64,000 bases of DNA from contig NZ_LIXJ01000015.1 in NCBI RefSeq assembly GCF_001905795.1, forward strand, positions 109,539-173,538, written 5' to 3'. Position numbers and translations under genes: made by a program. Position 1 is the first letter of the stretch. Every line of letters begins with the position of its first letter. The notes below the pieces were generated by a model that worked only from the letters and a program-made list of their open reading frames with translations, ran no database searches and was not told where the DNA came from. Below, piece after piece: positions 1-6,955 of the stretch. The DNA comes from Streptomyces sp. CB01580. GTDB lineage: Bacteria; Actinomycetota; Actinomycetes; Streptomycetales; Streptomycetaceae.

Positions 1-731
1 GGCCACGGGTACTTGGTGGCGGCGTCCAGGGAGGCACGGGTCAGGTTGAGTCCGACGCTGACCAGCGCCCCGGTCCGGGTGTCGGGCACGAACCGCTTCG
101 GTTCCAGCCTGGTGAGCAGGCGCAGCGACTGGGCGTTGCCCTCGAAGCCGCCGCAGTCCGAGGCGAAGTCGTTGAGCGCCTGCTCGCCGTTGTGGCCGAA
201 CGGCGGGTGGCCGAGGTCATGGGCGAGACAGGCCGTCTCGACCAGATCGGGGTCGCAGCCGAGGGCCGCCCCGAGCTCGCGGCCGACCTGGGCGCATTCC
301 AGGGAGTGCGTGAGCCGGGTCCGGGGGCTGGCGTCCCAGGCCCGGCTGCGGGTGCCGGGGGTGACGACCTGGGTCTTCCCGGCGAGCCTGCGCAGCGCGG
401 CGGAGTGCAGCACCCGGGCGCGGTCGCGTTGGAAGGCGGTGCGGCCGGGACGTTTGTCCGGCTCGGCGTCCCAGCGCTCGGCGTCGGCCGCGCGGTACGG
501 GGTCGGGCCCCGGCCGTGTGCGCCCGTGCCGGTGCCCGGGGGTTCCCACGCGCTGTCCGGGCAGTCGGGGCGGTCCGCATCGGCCTCGCGCTCCGTACGG
601 TTCTCGGCGTCCGTACGGTCTTCCGCGTCCGTACAGTCCGGGGCGTCCGCGCGGTCCGGGGCGTCGTCACGGTCCGGCCCGTCCGTGCCGGGTGTGCTCT
701 CCGTACGGTCCATGCCGTCCATGCCGTCCAT
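1..731 (-). CDS. dgt: dGTPase-family HD-domain triphosphohydrolase (3' end outside window)
   Basis: Deoxyguanosinetriphosphate triphosphohydrolase-like protein, expected to hydrolyse dNTPs to deoxynucleoside plus triphosphate in the cytosol. About 243 codons are visible and the C-terminus lies left of the window. The HD-domain metal motifs are clear: LTHSLECAQVGRE near residue 143 and AHDLGHPPFGHNGE near residue 168, followed by DCGGFEGNAQSLR. The first 60-70 residues are a low-complexity acidic stretch of repeated D-R-T-D-A-E type units encoded by degenerate GTCCGTACGG repeats; this part is not part of the catalytic fold. Three in-frame ATGs exist (731, 722, 713). I chose 731 because a TACTGT -10-like hexamer at 739-744 ends seven bases upstream, suggesting a leaderless mRNA. 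Family assignment is firm; substrate preference is not shown. Confidence 0.9.
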   Translation of the reverse strand, partial: MDGMDGMDRTESTPGTDGPDRDDAPDRADAPDCTDAEDRTDAENRTEREADADRPDCPDSAWEPPGTGTGAHGRGPTPYRAADAERWDAEPDKRPGRTAFQRDRARVLHSAALRRLAGKTQVVTPGTRSRAWDASPRTRLTHSLECAQVGRELGAALGCDPDLVETACLAHDLGHPPFGHNGEQALNDFASDCGGFEGNAQSLRLLTRLEPKRFVPDTRTGALVSVGLNLTRASLDAATKYPW

Positions 732-738
732 GTGTCCG

Positions 739-744
739 ACAGTA
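739..744 (-). promoter_or_regulatory. Putative -10 element of dgt (leaderless)
   Basis: The minus strand reads TACTGT here, seven bases before the ATG at 731. The spacing suits a transcript starting at or next to the start codon. No convincing -35 was seen. Confidence 0.35.
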
Positions 745-875
745 GACGGCCGGGCCGACACGATCGGAAACAGTGACGAAGTCGACGGAACCGGGCAGTG
801 CTGAACCATTTCCCCCCGCTTCTCGTCCGATCATGCGAGACATCAGCGACGGGGCACGGACTTGAGGAGACACCG

Positions 876-1607
876 ATGGGGGAACGACGACCGGGACGGC
901 CGGCGCGGTGGCTCGGGCGCGTGCGGCCCGTCCGGCTCGGCCGGCCGTGGCCGCGCACCCGGCGGGGGCAGCGGCGCCTCGTCCAGGCGGTGATGCTGAC
1001 GTGCGTGGCCGCGCTGGCCCCCGCGACCTGGATGCACACCGCCGCCGACGGCCGGGTGAGGACCACCGCGGACGTGCCCGCGCGGCAGGTCGCCGTGGTC
1101 TTCGGGGCCGGGCTGTGGGAGGGCAGACCGACGCCGTACCTGGCGCACCGGCTGGACGCCGCCATCGAGCTGTACCGGGCCGGGAAGGTGAAGGTCGTGC
1201 TCGTGACCGGCGACAACAGCCGCGAGGAGTACGACGAGCCGGACGCCATGCGCACATACCTGCGCGCGCACGGGGTGCCGGACGGGCGGATCGTGAGCGA
1301 CTTCGCCGGTTTCGACACCTGGGACTCGTGCGTACGGGCCAAGAAGATCTTCGGGGTCGACCGTGCGGTGCTGGTGACCCAGGGGTTCCACATCCACCGG
1401 GCGATCACGCTGTGCCGGAGCGCCGGCATCGACGCGTACGGGGTCGGCGTCGACGCCGTGCACGACGCGACCTGGTACTACGGCGGGGCACGAGAGGTGT
1501 TCGCGGCGGGGAAGGCGGCGCTGGAAGCCACCTTCGAGCCGCAACCGCGCTTCCTGGGCCCGCAGGAGCCCGGGGTCGCGCGGGCGCTGGCGGCGGACGA
1601 CTGGTAG
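876..1607 (+). CDS. SanA/YdcF-like DUF218 membrane-anchored protein
   Basis: A 243-residue protein of the DUF218 (ElyC/SanA/YdcF) family, whose members are linked to envelope integrity and vancomycin sensitivity in other bacteria; the reaction is unknown. An Arg-rich N-terminus precedes one membrane segment (about residues 36-53). The DUF218 core follows, with VVFGAGLWEGRPTPYLAHRL, VTGDNSREEYDEPDAM and TQGFHIHRAITLC. The start ATG at 876 has a GAGGAGA ribosome site at 864-870. A longer in-frame start at 798 exists but lacks such a site. It stands alone and runs divergently from dgt. The family call is firm; the role in Streptomyces is inferred. Confidence 0.82.
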   Translation: MGERRPGRPARWLGRVRPVRLGRPWPRTRRGQRRLVQAVMLTCVAALAPATWMHTAADGRVRTTADVPARQVAVVFGAGLWEGRPTPYLAHRLDAAIELYRAGKVKVVLVTGDNSREEYDEPDAMRTYLRAHGVPDGRIVSDFAGFDTWDSCVRAKKIFGVDRAVLVTQGFHIHRAITLCRSAGIDAYGVGVDAVHDATWYYGGAREVFAAGKAALEATFEPQPRFLGPQEPGVARALAADDW

Positions 1608-1611
1608 GACG

Positions 1612-2238
1612 TCAGGTCCCGTACGGGCGCACGGCCCTGGCGTCGCGCAGGGCGCGCCCCCACCAGACCAGCTGGTCGAGAAGCGCCGTGGCCGCTGCGT
1701 CGGCGTCGGCGGGGTCCCGGTGCCTGCCCTCGTCGTCGAACTGGGCGCCCGCGTAGGCCATCGACACCGTTTCGCGGATGCCGACGGCGTGCAGTTCCGC
1801 GAAGACCTGCCGCAGGTGCTCGACCGCCCGCAGCCCGCCGGACACCCCGCCGTACGAGACGAATCCGACGGGCTTGGCCTGCCACTCGTCGCGGTACCAG
1901 TCGATGAGGTTCTTCAGTGGAGCCGGGTACGAGTGGTTGTACTCGGGGGTGATGACGACAAAGGCGTCGGCCGCCGCGAGCCTGGCGGAAACGGCCGCCA
2001 GACGGGCCTGCGCGTCGGCGTCGGGCCGGTACGAGAGGGCGACGGGGAGGTCGAGTTCCGCGACGTCGATCAGGTCCGTCCCGATGTCCGGATGTCCGGC
2101 GGCGCGTGAGAGGAACCAGTCGGCGACGACGGGGGCGAACCGTCCCTCCCGGTTGCTGGCGAGGAGGACGGCGGCCTTGAGCGGCTCGGTGGCGGTGTCC
2201 GCGGACGCCGTGGGCGAGGGTGCTGCGGTGAGATCCAT
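1612..2238 (-). CDS. NADPH-dependent FMN reductase, probable SoxR target
   Basis: A 208-residue flavodoxin-fold NADPH-dependent FMN (quinone-type) reductase. Family motifs are TPEYNHSYPAPLKNLIDWY, typical of FMN-binding reductases, and FVSYGGVSGGLRAVEHL. The likely role is two-electron reduction of flavin or redox-active quinones in the cytosol. I chose the ATG at 2238. A TTG at 2259 is in frame but lies inside the SoxR-type dyad and promoter, so it cannot easily be the translated start if the dyad is an operator. The S. coelicolor SoxR regulon is known, from memory, to include an NADPH-dependent FMN reductase, which fits. Neighbours are unrelated. Confidence 0.85.
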   Translation of the reverse strand: MDLTAAPSPTASADTATEPLKAAVLLASNREGRFAPVVADWFLSRAAGHPDIGTDLIDVAELDLPVALSYRPDADAQARLAAVSARLAAADAFVVITPEYNHSYPAPLKNLIDWYRDEWQAKPVGFVSYGGVSGGLRAVEHLRQVFAELHAVGIRETVSMAYAGAQFDDEGRHRDPADADAAATALLDQLVWWGRALRDARAVRPYGT

Positions 2239-2253
2239 GCGACGAGGCTCGTA

Positions 2254-2271
2254 GATCAACCAAGGTTGAGG
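2254..2271 (-). promoter_or_regulatory. SoxR-type box
   Basis: The minus strand reads CCTCAACCTTGGTTGATC, an 18-bp dyad close to the SoxR consensus CCTCAAGTTAACTTGAGG. It is placed just after a TTGACC -35-like hexamer (2270-2275) and just before the reductase start, as in MerR-family-controlled promoters. The sequence match is seen; the regulator is inferred. Confidence 0.6.
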
Positions 2272-2340
2272 TCAAGCCGCGCGCCCTCGTCGGTCTTCGG
2301 CGGCTCGACCGTGGTTCTTCTTCGACGGGTTCCCGACGCT

Positions 2341-2406
2341 TTTCGGCGGTCCTTCGGCCACCTTTCGGCGGTCGTTCGGCGACTTCCCGGCGGCTCTTCG
2401 TCGCCC
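2341..2406. repeat. Three imperfect 22-bp tandem repeats
   Basis: Units at 2341-2362, 2363-2384 and 2385-2406 share the TTTCGGCGGTC(C/G)TTCGGC pattern; the third is more diverged. They lie between the SoxR-type box and the aminotransferase start. Function unknown. Confidence 0.6.
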
Positions 2407-2427
2407 CCCTCGGCATACGGTGAACGC

Positions 2428-3231
2428 ATGACGACTCCCACTCCCTTCCCCTACGCCGAGTTCGACGGGCATCCGGCGACCGAGGCGGATCTGCGGATTC
2501 CGGCTTTCCTCGACTACGGGCACTTCACGGCCATGCAGGTCAGGGACGGGAAGGTACGCGGTCTCGCGCTGCACCTGGCCCGGCTGGACTCCGCCAACCG
2601 GGAGCTGTTCGAGCGCCCGCTGGACGGGGACCGGGTCCGCGGGCTGATCCGGCACGCGCTGGACGGCGCCGGGGTACGGGACGCGTCGGTCCGGGTGCAG
2701 GGCTTCCTGCCGACGGAGGGCGAGGAGACGACCGTCATGGTCACGGTGCGCGGACCGGCCCGGAAGCCGACGGAACCGCACCGCCTGATGTCCGTTCCGT
2801 ACGTCCGGACCGTGCCGCACATCAAGCGGCCCGGCGAGTTCGGCCAGACGTACTACGCGAGGCTCGCCGCACGTTCGGGTTGCGACGAGGCGCTGCTGAC
2901 CACGCCGGACGGCACGGTGACGGAGGCGGCGATCCACAACATCGGATTCTGGGACGGGACTTCGGTCGTCTGGCCCGACGCCCCCGCCCTGCTCGGCATC
3001 ACCATGGCCCTGCTGGAACGGGACCTGCCCGGCGCGGGGCTGGAGTCCGTACGACGTCCGGTGGCGCTGGACGGGCTGGGCGCGTTCCGGTCCGCGTTCC
3101 TCACCAACTCGCAGGGCATCGCACCGGTCCGACGCATCGACGACGTCGAGTTCACGGTGGACGAGGACCTGATGGAACGGATCGGGCGGGTGTACGACGC
3201 CGTGCCCTGGGACAGCGTCCGAGACGTCTGA
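2428..3231 (+). CDS. Class IV aminotransferase (BCAT/ADC-lyase fold)
   Basis: A 267-residue PLP-dependent fold-type IV enzyme, the family containing branched-chain aminotransferases, D-amino-acid aminotransferases and aminodeoxychorismate lyase. The probable PLP lysine is in VPHIKRPGEFGQTYYARLAA (about residues 129-148). The acidic TPDGTVTEAAIHNIGFWDG segment and FLTNSQGIAPVRRIDD follow in family order. The ATG at 2428 was chosen over an upstream frame opening because the preceding codons are low-complexity and overlap the intergenic repeats. The exact substrate cannot be told from sequence; Streptomyces homologues are usually named only aminotransferase IV. Confidence 0.85.
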   Translation: MTTPTPFPYAEFDGHPATEADLRIPAFLDYGHFTAMQVRDGKVRGLALHLARLDSANRELFERPLDGDRVRGLIRHALDGAGVRDASVRVQGFLPTEGEETTVMVTVRGPARKPTEPHRLMSVPYVRTVPHIKRPGEFGQTYYARLAARSGCDEALLTTPDGTVTEAAIHNIGFWDGTSVVWPDAPALLGITMALLERDLPGAGLESVRRPVALDGLGAFRSAFLTNSQGIAPVRRIDDVEFTVDEDLMERIGRVYDAVPWDSVRDV

Positions 3232-3769
3232 GATCCGAGACGTCCGAGACCGGACGGGTACGGGCCCGGCCCCCTGCACCGGCCCGCCCCCGGGCCGGGG
3301 GTCCGGCGCGGGGCGAGGGCCTGACGCGGGGCTCGGCCCCCGTTCCCGGCTCGGTGCGGACACGGAACCGCCCCGCCTGCCCGGAGGGGCGAGCCCGGTG
3401 GACCGGCGGGGCGGGGGGCGGTCGTATGCGCCGTCCCGTGGGGGGTGACTGACATGTGCCCGGCGCCCACGAGGTCATGCGTGTGATGTGCGCCACTTTC
3501 GCGACGGTGGCGTCACCCATTCGGCACCGATTTCCGCGAAACCGCCGCCATCCTGCCCGATCACCCCCGCGACCTGCGCGGACGTGGTTTGGCAAGGGGG
3601 CCACGCCGTGCTGTTCGGGTGGAAGCTGACTTGGTGTCAGCAGGCATGGGAGGCGCACCCCCCGTTAGCTCGGAGTCAGAACACAGCCGCTCGCGAAACA
3701 GCTGCTCAGCCGCCCGGCTGTTCGACCGTTCGCGGGACGGCCGCTCGCGCACATCGCCGGAGGAACCCC
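3232..3769. other. Intergenic region with repeats and a small dyad
   Basis: No convincing gene. The direct repeat CCGAGACGTC occurs at 3219-3228 and 3235-3244, straddling the aminotransferase stop. Very GC-rich sequence follows to about 3420. A small dyad, GCTGAC-TTGGT-GTCAGC, lies at 3625-3641, about 130 bp before the next start, and could be an operator. Confidence 0.5.
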
Positions 3770-4381
3770 ATGCGTCCTGCTCGCCCAGTGACCGCTGCCA
3801 CCACCATCACCATTCCCATAGCCGCGCTCGCCCTCTTCGCCACAGGGCAGCCCGCGTACGCGGGTGCCACCGGTACGGCACGGACCGGCTCGGCCGCCAC
3901 GGCGCCCGTCGACGATGCCCTGCGGGAGCGCGGGTTCCTCCTGGAACCCGCGCTCCCGCAGGAACAGGGCGGCGGGGACGGATCGACGGGGACCGGACGC
4001 GACACCCCCTTCGGAGGCCTCAACGTCCCCTCGCTGCTCGACTCCGTCGGCGGGCTGAACGCCGTCTCCGGGCTCGGGACCGCCAGGAACAACGAGGGCT
4101 CGAACGAGGGCGGCAACCGGAACTCGTCCGAGGGCGGCGGCTCGTCCCGCCGCGAGGACTCGTCCGGACGCGACGATTCCTCAGGGCGCGACAACGGATC
4201 CGGACGCGGCAACTCGTCGGGGTCCGACGCTCCGCGCGGGGGCGTCAGAACTGGCGTCGGCGGCAGTGTCCGTTCCGACACCACCCAGATCGCGGCGGGA
4301 GCCGGCGTAGTCGCCGGAGCCGCCGCCGGCGGAGCCTGGCTCCTGCGTCGTCGGGCGAGCGGCACGCGGGCAGCCGGCTGA
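3770..4381 (+). CDS. Secreted, C-terminally anchored surface protein (candidate sortase substrate)
   Basis: A 203-residue protein with a clear signal peptide (residues 1-32, ending around QPAYAGATG). A low-complexity linker rich in Ser, Gly, Asn, Asp and Arg follows (about residues 110-165). Near the end a hydrophobic Ala/Gly-rich segment (about 170-192) is followed by LLRRRASGTRAAG. This signal-linker-membrane-Arg tail is the layout of sortase substrates, and a sortase gene is next. No LPXTG or LAXTG motif is visible before the hydrophobic segment; DTTQIAAG stands at that place. A GGAGGA ribosome site at 3758-3763 supports the start. No known family was recognised. Confidence 0.7.
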   Translation: MRPARPVTAATTITIPIAALALFATGQPAYAGATGTARTGSAATAPVDDALRERGFLLEPALPQEQGGGDGSTGTGRDTPFGGLNVPSLLDSVGGLNAVSGLGTARNNEGSNEGGNRNSSEGGGSSRREDSSGRDDSSGRDNGSGRGNSSGSDAPRGGVRTGVGGSVRSDTTQIAAGAGVVAGAAAGGAWLLRRRASGTRAAG

Positions 4382-4404
4382 CGGAGACGGATTCACGTCT
4401 CCGT
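4381..4404 (+). terminator. Hairpin just after the surface-protein stop codon
   Basis: Perfect 9-bp arms ACGGAGACG and CGTCTCCGT with a 6-base loop, beginning at the last base of the TGA stop. Candidate terminator or RNA-processing hairpin. Confidence 0.5.
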
Positions 4405-4415
4405 ACCCGCCTGGT

Positions 4416-4450
4416 TCCCGTCCCGGTGGTCGCGCGCCACCGGGACGGGA
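4416..4450 (+). terminator. Second hairpin between surface protein and sortase
   Basis: Perfect 14-bp arms TCCCGTCCCGGTGG (4416-4429) and CCACCGGGACGGGA (4437-4450) with a 7-base loop. Like many actinobacterial terminators it lacks a U-run. It probably reduces readthrough from the substrate gene into the sortase gene. Confidence 0.55.
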
Positions 4451-4648
4451 CCGCACCTGTTTCCGCGCCCGTCCCCTGGACGTGCCGGAACCGGTGCCCG
4501 CGCCGGGCCCGGATCCATGCGTGTGCCCGCGTCCCTACCGGATCCCTTGTTCATGCCGGAGCCCGGATACGTGCCGGTGCCCGTATCCGTACCGGCGCCT
4601 CTCCCCCGTCCCCGTACCCGTCTTCGTTCCGTCACCCGGAGGACGACC

Positions 4649-5272
4649 GTGTCCCAGAAGGGCAAGGGCTGGCTGCTGGCCATCGCCGCGCTGGCAGGTG
4701 TCTGGCTGATCCGCCATGGCGCCGACGCACAGCTGACGCCACCCCAGCCGACCACCGCGCAGGCGTTCGCCGGTGCCCCGGCGCCGCTGCCCGGATCACC
4801 CGTCGCCGAACCGTTGAAGCCCTCGGCCCCCGTGCGCATCCGGATCCCGAGCATCCGCGTCGACGCCCCGATGATGCGGCTCGGGCTCGGCACCGACGGA
4901 AGTCTCGACGTGCCACCGGCCGAGGACCGCAACGTCGTGGGCTGGTACCGGGGCGGCACTCCCCCGGGCTCCAAGGGCAGCGCGATCGTCGCCGGTCACG
5001 TCGACAACGCGCAGGGACGCTCGGTCTTCTACGACCTGGGCGCCCTGCGGAGGGGGAGCACGGTGGAGGTGGTCCGCCGGGACGGCCGCACCGCCGTCTT
5101 CTCGCTCGACGCGATCGAGGTCTACGGCAGTGACGACTTCCCCGACGAACGGGTGTACGGCGACTCGCCCTACGCCTCGCTCCGGCTGATCACCTGCGGC
5201 GGCGGGTTCTCGAAGAAGACCGGCTATCAGGGCAACGTGGTGGCGTACGCGCACCTCACCGAAGTGCGCTGA
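4649..5272 (+). CDS. Class E/F-type sortase
   Basis: A 207-residue transpeptidase expected to be anchored by an N-terminal membrane segment (about residues 6-20, GWLLAIAALAGVWLI). The sortase core carries the catalytic His in IVAGHVDNAQG (about residue 118) and the catalytic Cys in LRLITCGGGF (about residue 180). After the Cys, where a conserved Arg is usually found shortly before the final strand, the sequence is TGYQGNVVAYAHL with no Arg. GTG at 4649 was chosen for its GGAGGA site at 4638-4643, five bases upstream. An in-frame ATG at 4517 would add only repetitive Pro/Val residues. The adjacent surface protein is the natural candidate substrate. Confidence 0.85.
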   Translation: MSQKGKGWLLAIAALAGVWLIRHGADAQLTPPQPTTAQAFAGAPAPLPGSPVAEPLKPSAPVRIRIPSIRVDAPMMRLGLGTDGSLDVPPAEDRNVVGWYRGGTPPGSKGSAIVAGHVDNAQGRSVFYDLGALRRGSTVEVVRRDGRTAVFSLDAIEVYGSDDFPDERVYGDSPYASLRLITCGGGFSKKTGYQGNVVAYAHLTEVR

Positions 5273-5349
5273 GAGCACTCTCACGACGGCCGCCCGCCAA
5301 CGGGCACTCACGTCCGGCCGCCCGTGAACGACCGCCCACGATCGAGCGC

Positions 5350-6141
5350 TCACGCCACCCACTGGTCGAACGCCAGCTTCGCGACCAGCGAGAACACAAC
5401 GACCAGCAGCACACCGCGGACGAAGCCGCTGCCCCTGCTGAGCGCCATCCGCGCGCCGACGAGGCCGCCCACCAGGTTGAACACCGCCATCAGCGCACCC
5501 AGTTGCCACATGACGTTGCCCTGGTACGCGAACATCGCCAGCGCCCCGCCATTGGTGCAGACGTTGACGATCTTGGCGTTGGCGGACGCCGTCACCAGGT
5601 CGAGGTGGAGCACCGCGGTCAGGGCCAGCACCAGAAACGTTCCGGTGCCCGGGCCGAACAGTCCGTCGTAGAAGCCGATGCCACCGCCGACCAGCAGGAT
5701 CGCGGCCACGATACGGGCGCGGGTGACCTCCGGCCGCGCGCCGTCTTCCTCCGCCGCCCTTCCGAACGAGGGCCGCAGCATCACGAACGCCGCGACCGCC
5801 AGCAGCACCACCATGATCACGGGGCGCAGCACGGCGCTGCTGATGCCCGCGGCGAAGAACGCGCCGGCCATCGATCCGGCCAGGGCCGCCAGCCCGATCC
5901 GCAGGGCCGTCCAGAGCCTGACCGGCGCCTTGCGCAGGTAGGTCACGGCGGCGCCCGTGGTGCCGACGATCGCGACCGCCTTGTTGGTGCCGAGGACCTG
6001 CGCGGCGGGGACTTGCGGGAGCCCCAGCAACAGTGCGGGCAGCAGGAGCAGTCCGCCGCCGCCGACCACCGCGTCGATCCAGCCCGCAGCCGCTGCGGCG
6101 AGACAGAGGACGACCAGTGTGGTGAGTGCTATGTCGGACAT
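5350..6141 (-). CDS. TSUP-family (TauE/SafE) anion exporter
   Basis: A 263-residue integral membrane protein of the TSUP family, which moves sulfite, sulfonates or related anions. It is almost entirely hydrophobic, with about eight membrane segments. The family signature AGWIDAVVGGGGLLLLPALL is at the N-terminus and GIGFYDGLFGPGTGTFLVL is the second half-repeat. ATG at 6141 was chosen. An in-frame GTG-type extension to 6183 would add a hydrophilic stretch and run into a CGTGATCACG palindrome. It converges with the sortase gene; the transported ion is unknown. Confidence 0.88.
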   Translation of the reverse strand: MSDIALTTLVVLCLAAAAAGWIDAVVGGGGLLLLPALLLGLPQVPAAQVLGTNKAVAIVGTTGAAVTYLRKAPVRLWTALRIGLAALAGSMAGAFFAAGISSAVLRPVIMVVLLAVAAFVMLRPSFGRAAEEDGARPEVTRARIVAAILLVGGGIGFYDGLFGPGTGTFLVLALTAVLHLDLVTASANAKIVNVCTNGGALAMFAYQGNVMWQLGALMAVFNLVGGLVGARMALSRGSGFVRGVLLVVVFSLVAKLAFDQWVA

Positions 6142-6309
6142 GACCACGACACTAAGGACGTGATCACGCACCCGTCCAACCACTCGGGCCGGTTCGCGGA
6201 AAAGCTGAGCAGGATCTGAGCTTCCCCGTCCCCGGGCCCCGGACCGGGGCTCCCCGCGGGCTCCCCGGTCTCCGGTCCCGGTCCCGGCTTCCCGGCGGGC
6301 GGCCGGGGC

Positions 6310-6723
6310 TCAGCCCTGCTGCTCCGCGACGGCGGCCGGGTCCATCCACATGACCTCCCAGATGTGACCGTCCGGGTCCTGGAAGGAACGGCCGTACATG
6401 TGGCCGAAGTCCATCGTCTCGCCGGCGGGCGATCCACCGGAGGCGAGGGCGGTGTCGGCCATCTCGTCGACCTTCTCGCGGCTCTCCGCGCTCAGCGCGA
6501 GGATCACCTCGGTGGTCCTGGAGGTGTCCGCGATCTCCTTCTTGGTGAAGTCCTTGAATCGGGACTCCGTAAGGAGCATGGCGAAAATGGTGTCGCTGAT
6601 GACGAGACAGGCGGCGTTCTCGTCGCTGAACTGCGGGTTGCAGGAGTAGCCGAGCTTGCCGAAGAACGCCTTGGCCGCTTCGAGGTTCTTGACCGGCAGG
6701 TTCACGAAGATCATCTGAGACAT
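6310..6723 (-). CDS. VOC (glyoxalase/bleomycin resistance) superfamily protein
   Basis: A 137-residue two-lobed VOC-fold protein. The N-terminal lobe begins MIFVNLPVKNLEAAKAFFGK; the C-terminal lobe has MYGRSFQDPDGHIWEVMWMD. Members are metal-dependent glyoxalases, dioxygenases, isomerases or drug-binding proteins; this one resembles the small uncharacterised PhnB/lactoylglutathione-lyase-like group. Two ATGs nine bases apart (6723, 6714) are possible; 6723 is preferred because GGAGCGG lies just upstream. The gene stands alone between convergent and divergent neighbours. Confidence 0.8.
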   Translation of the reverse strand: MSQMIFVNLPVKNLEAAKAFFGKLGYSCNPQFSDENAACLVISDTIFAMLLTESRFKDFTKKEIADTSRTTEVILALSAESREKVDEMADTALASGGSPAGETMDFGHMYGRSFQDPDGHIWEVMWMDPAAVAEQQG

Positions 6724-6823
6724 GTTCGTTCCGCTCCATCTGATGTTCGAATGCTTTACGACAGGTAGACCGCGCGACCGCGCGGAACTCATCGGTGTCC
6801 GCGAAAAAAGTTCTTTCCCCGTC

Positions 6824-6898
6824 GCGAGGCCCGCTGAACGGCCCACCCGCGAGGCCCGGCGAACGGCCCTCCCACGAGGCTCGGCGAGCGGCCACCGG
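6824..6898. repeat. Three contiguous 25-bp tandem repeats
   Basis: Units at 6824-6848, 6849-6873 and 6874-6898 share GCGAGGCCCG(C/G)(T/C)GAACGGCCC with a few changes each. They lie between the VOC gene and the regulator gene, just upstream of the VOC start. Confidence 0.7.
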
Positions 6899-6955
6899 AG
6901 CCATGGCGCGGCCGGCCAGGCAGGCGGGTGGGCGAGCAGGCGGGCGAGGCGGCGG

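Noticed and set aside
2239..2259. TTG start of the FMN reductase at 2259
   Set aside because: It lies within the SoxR-type box and promoter; ATG 2238 is more consistent.
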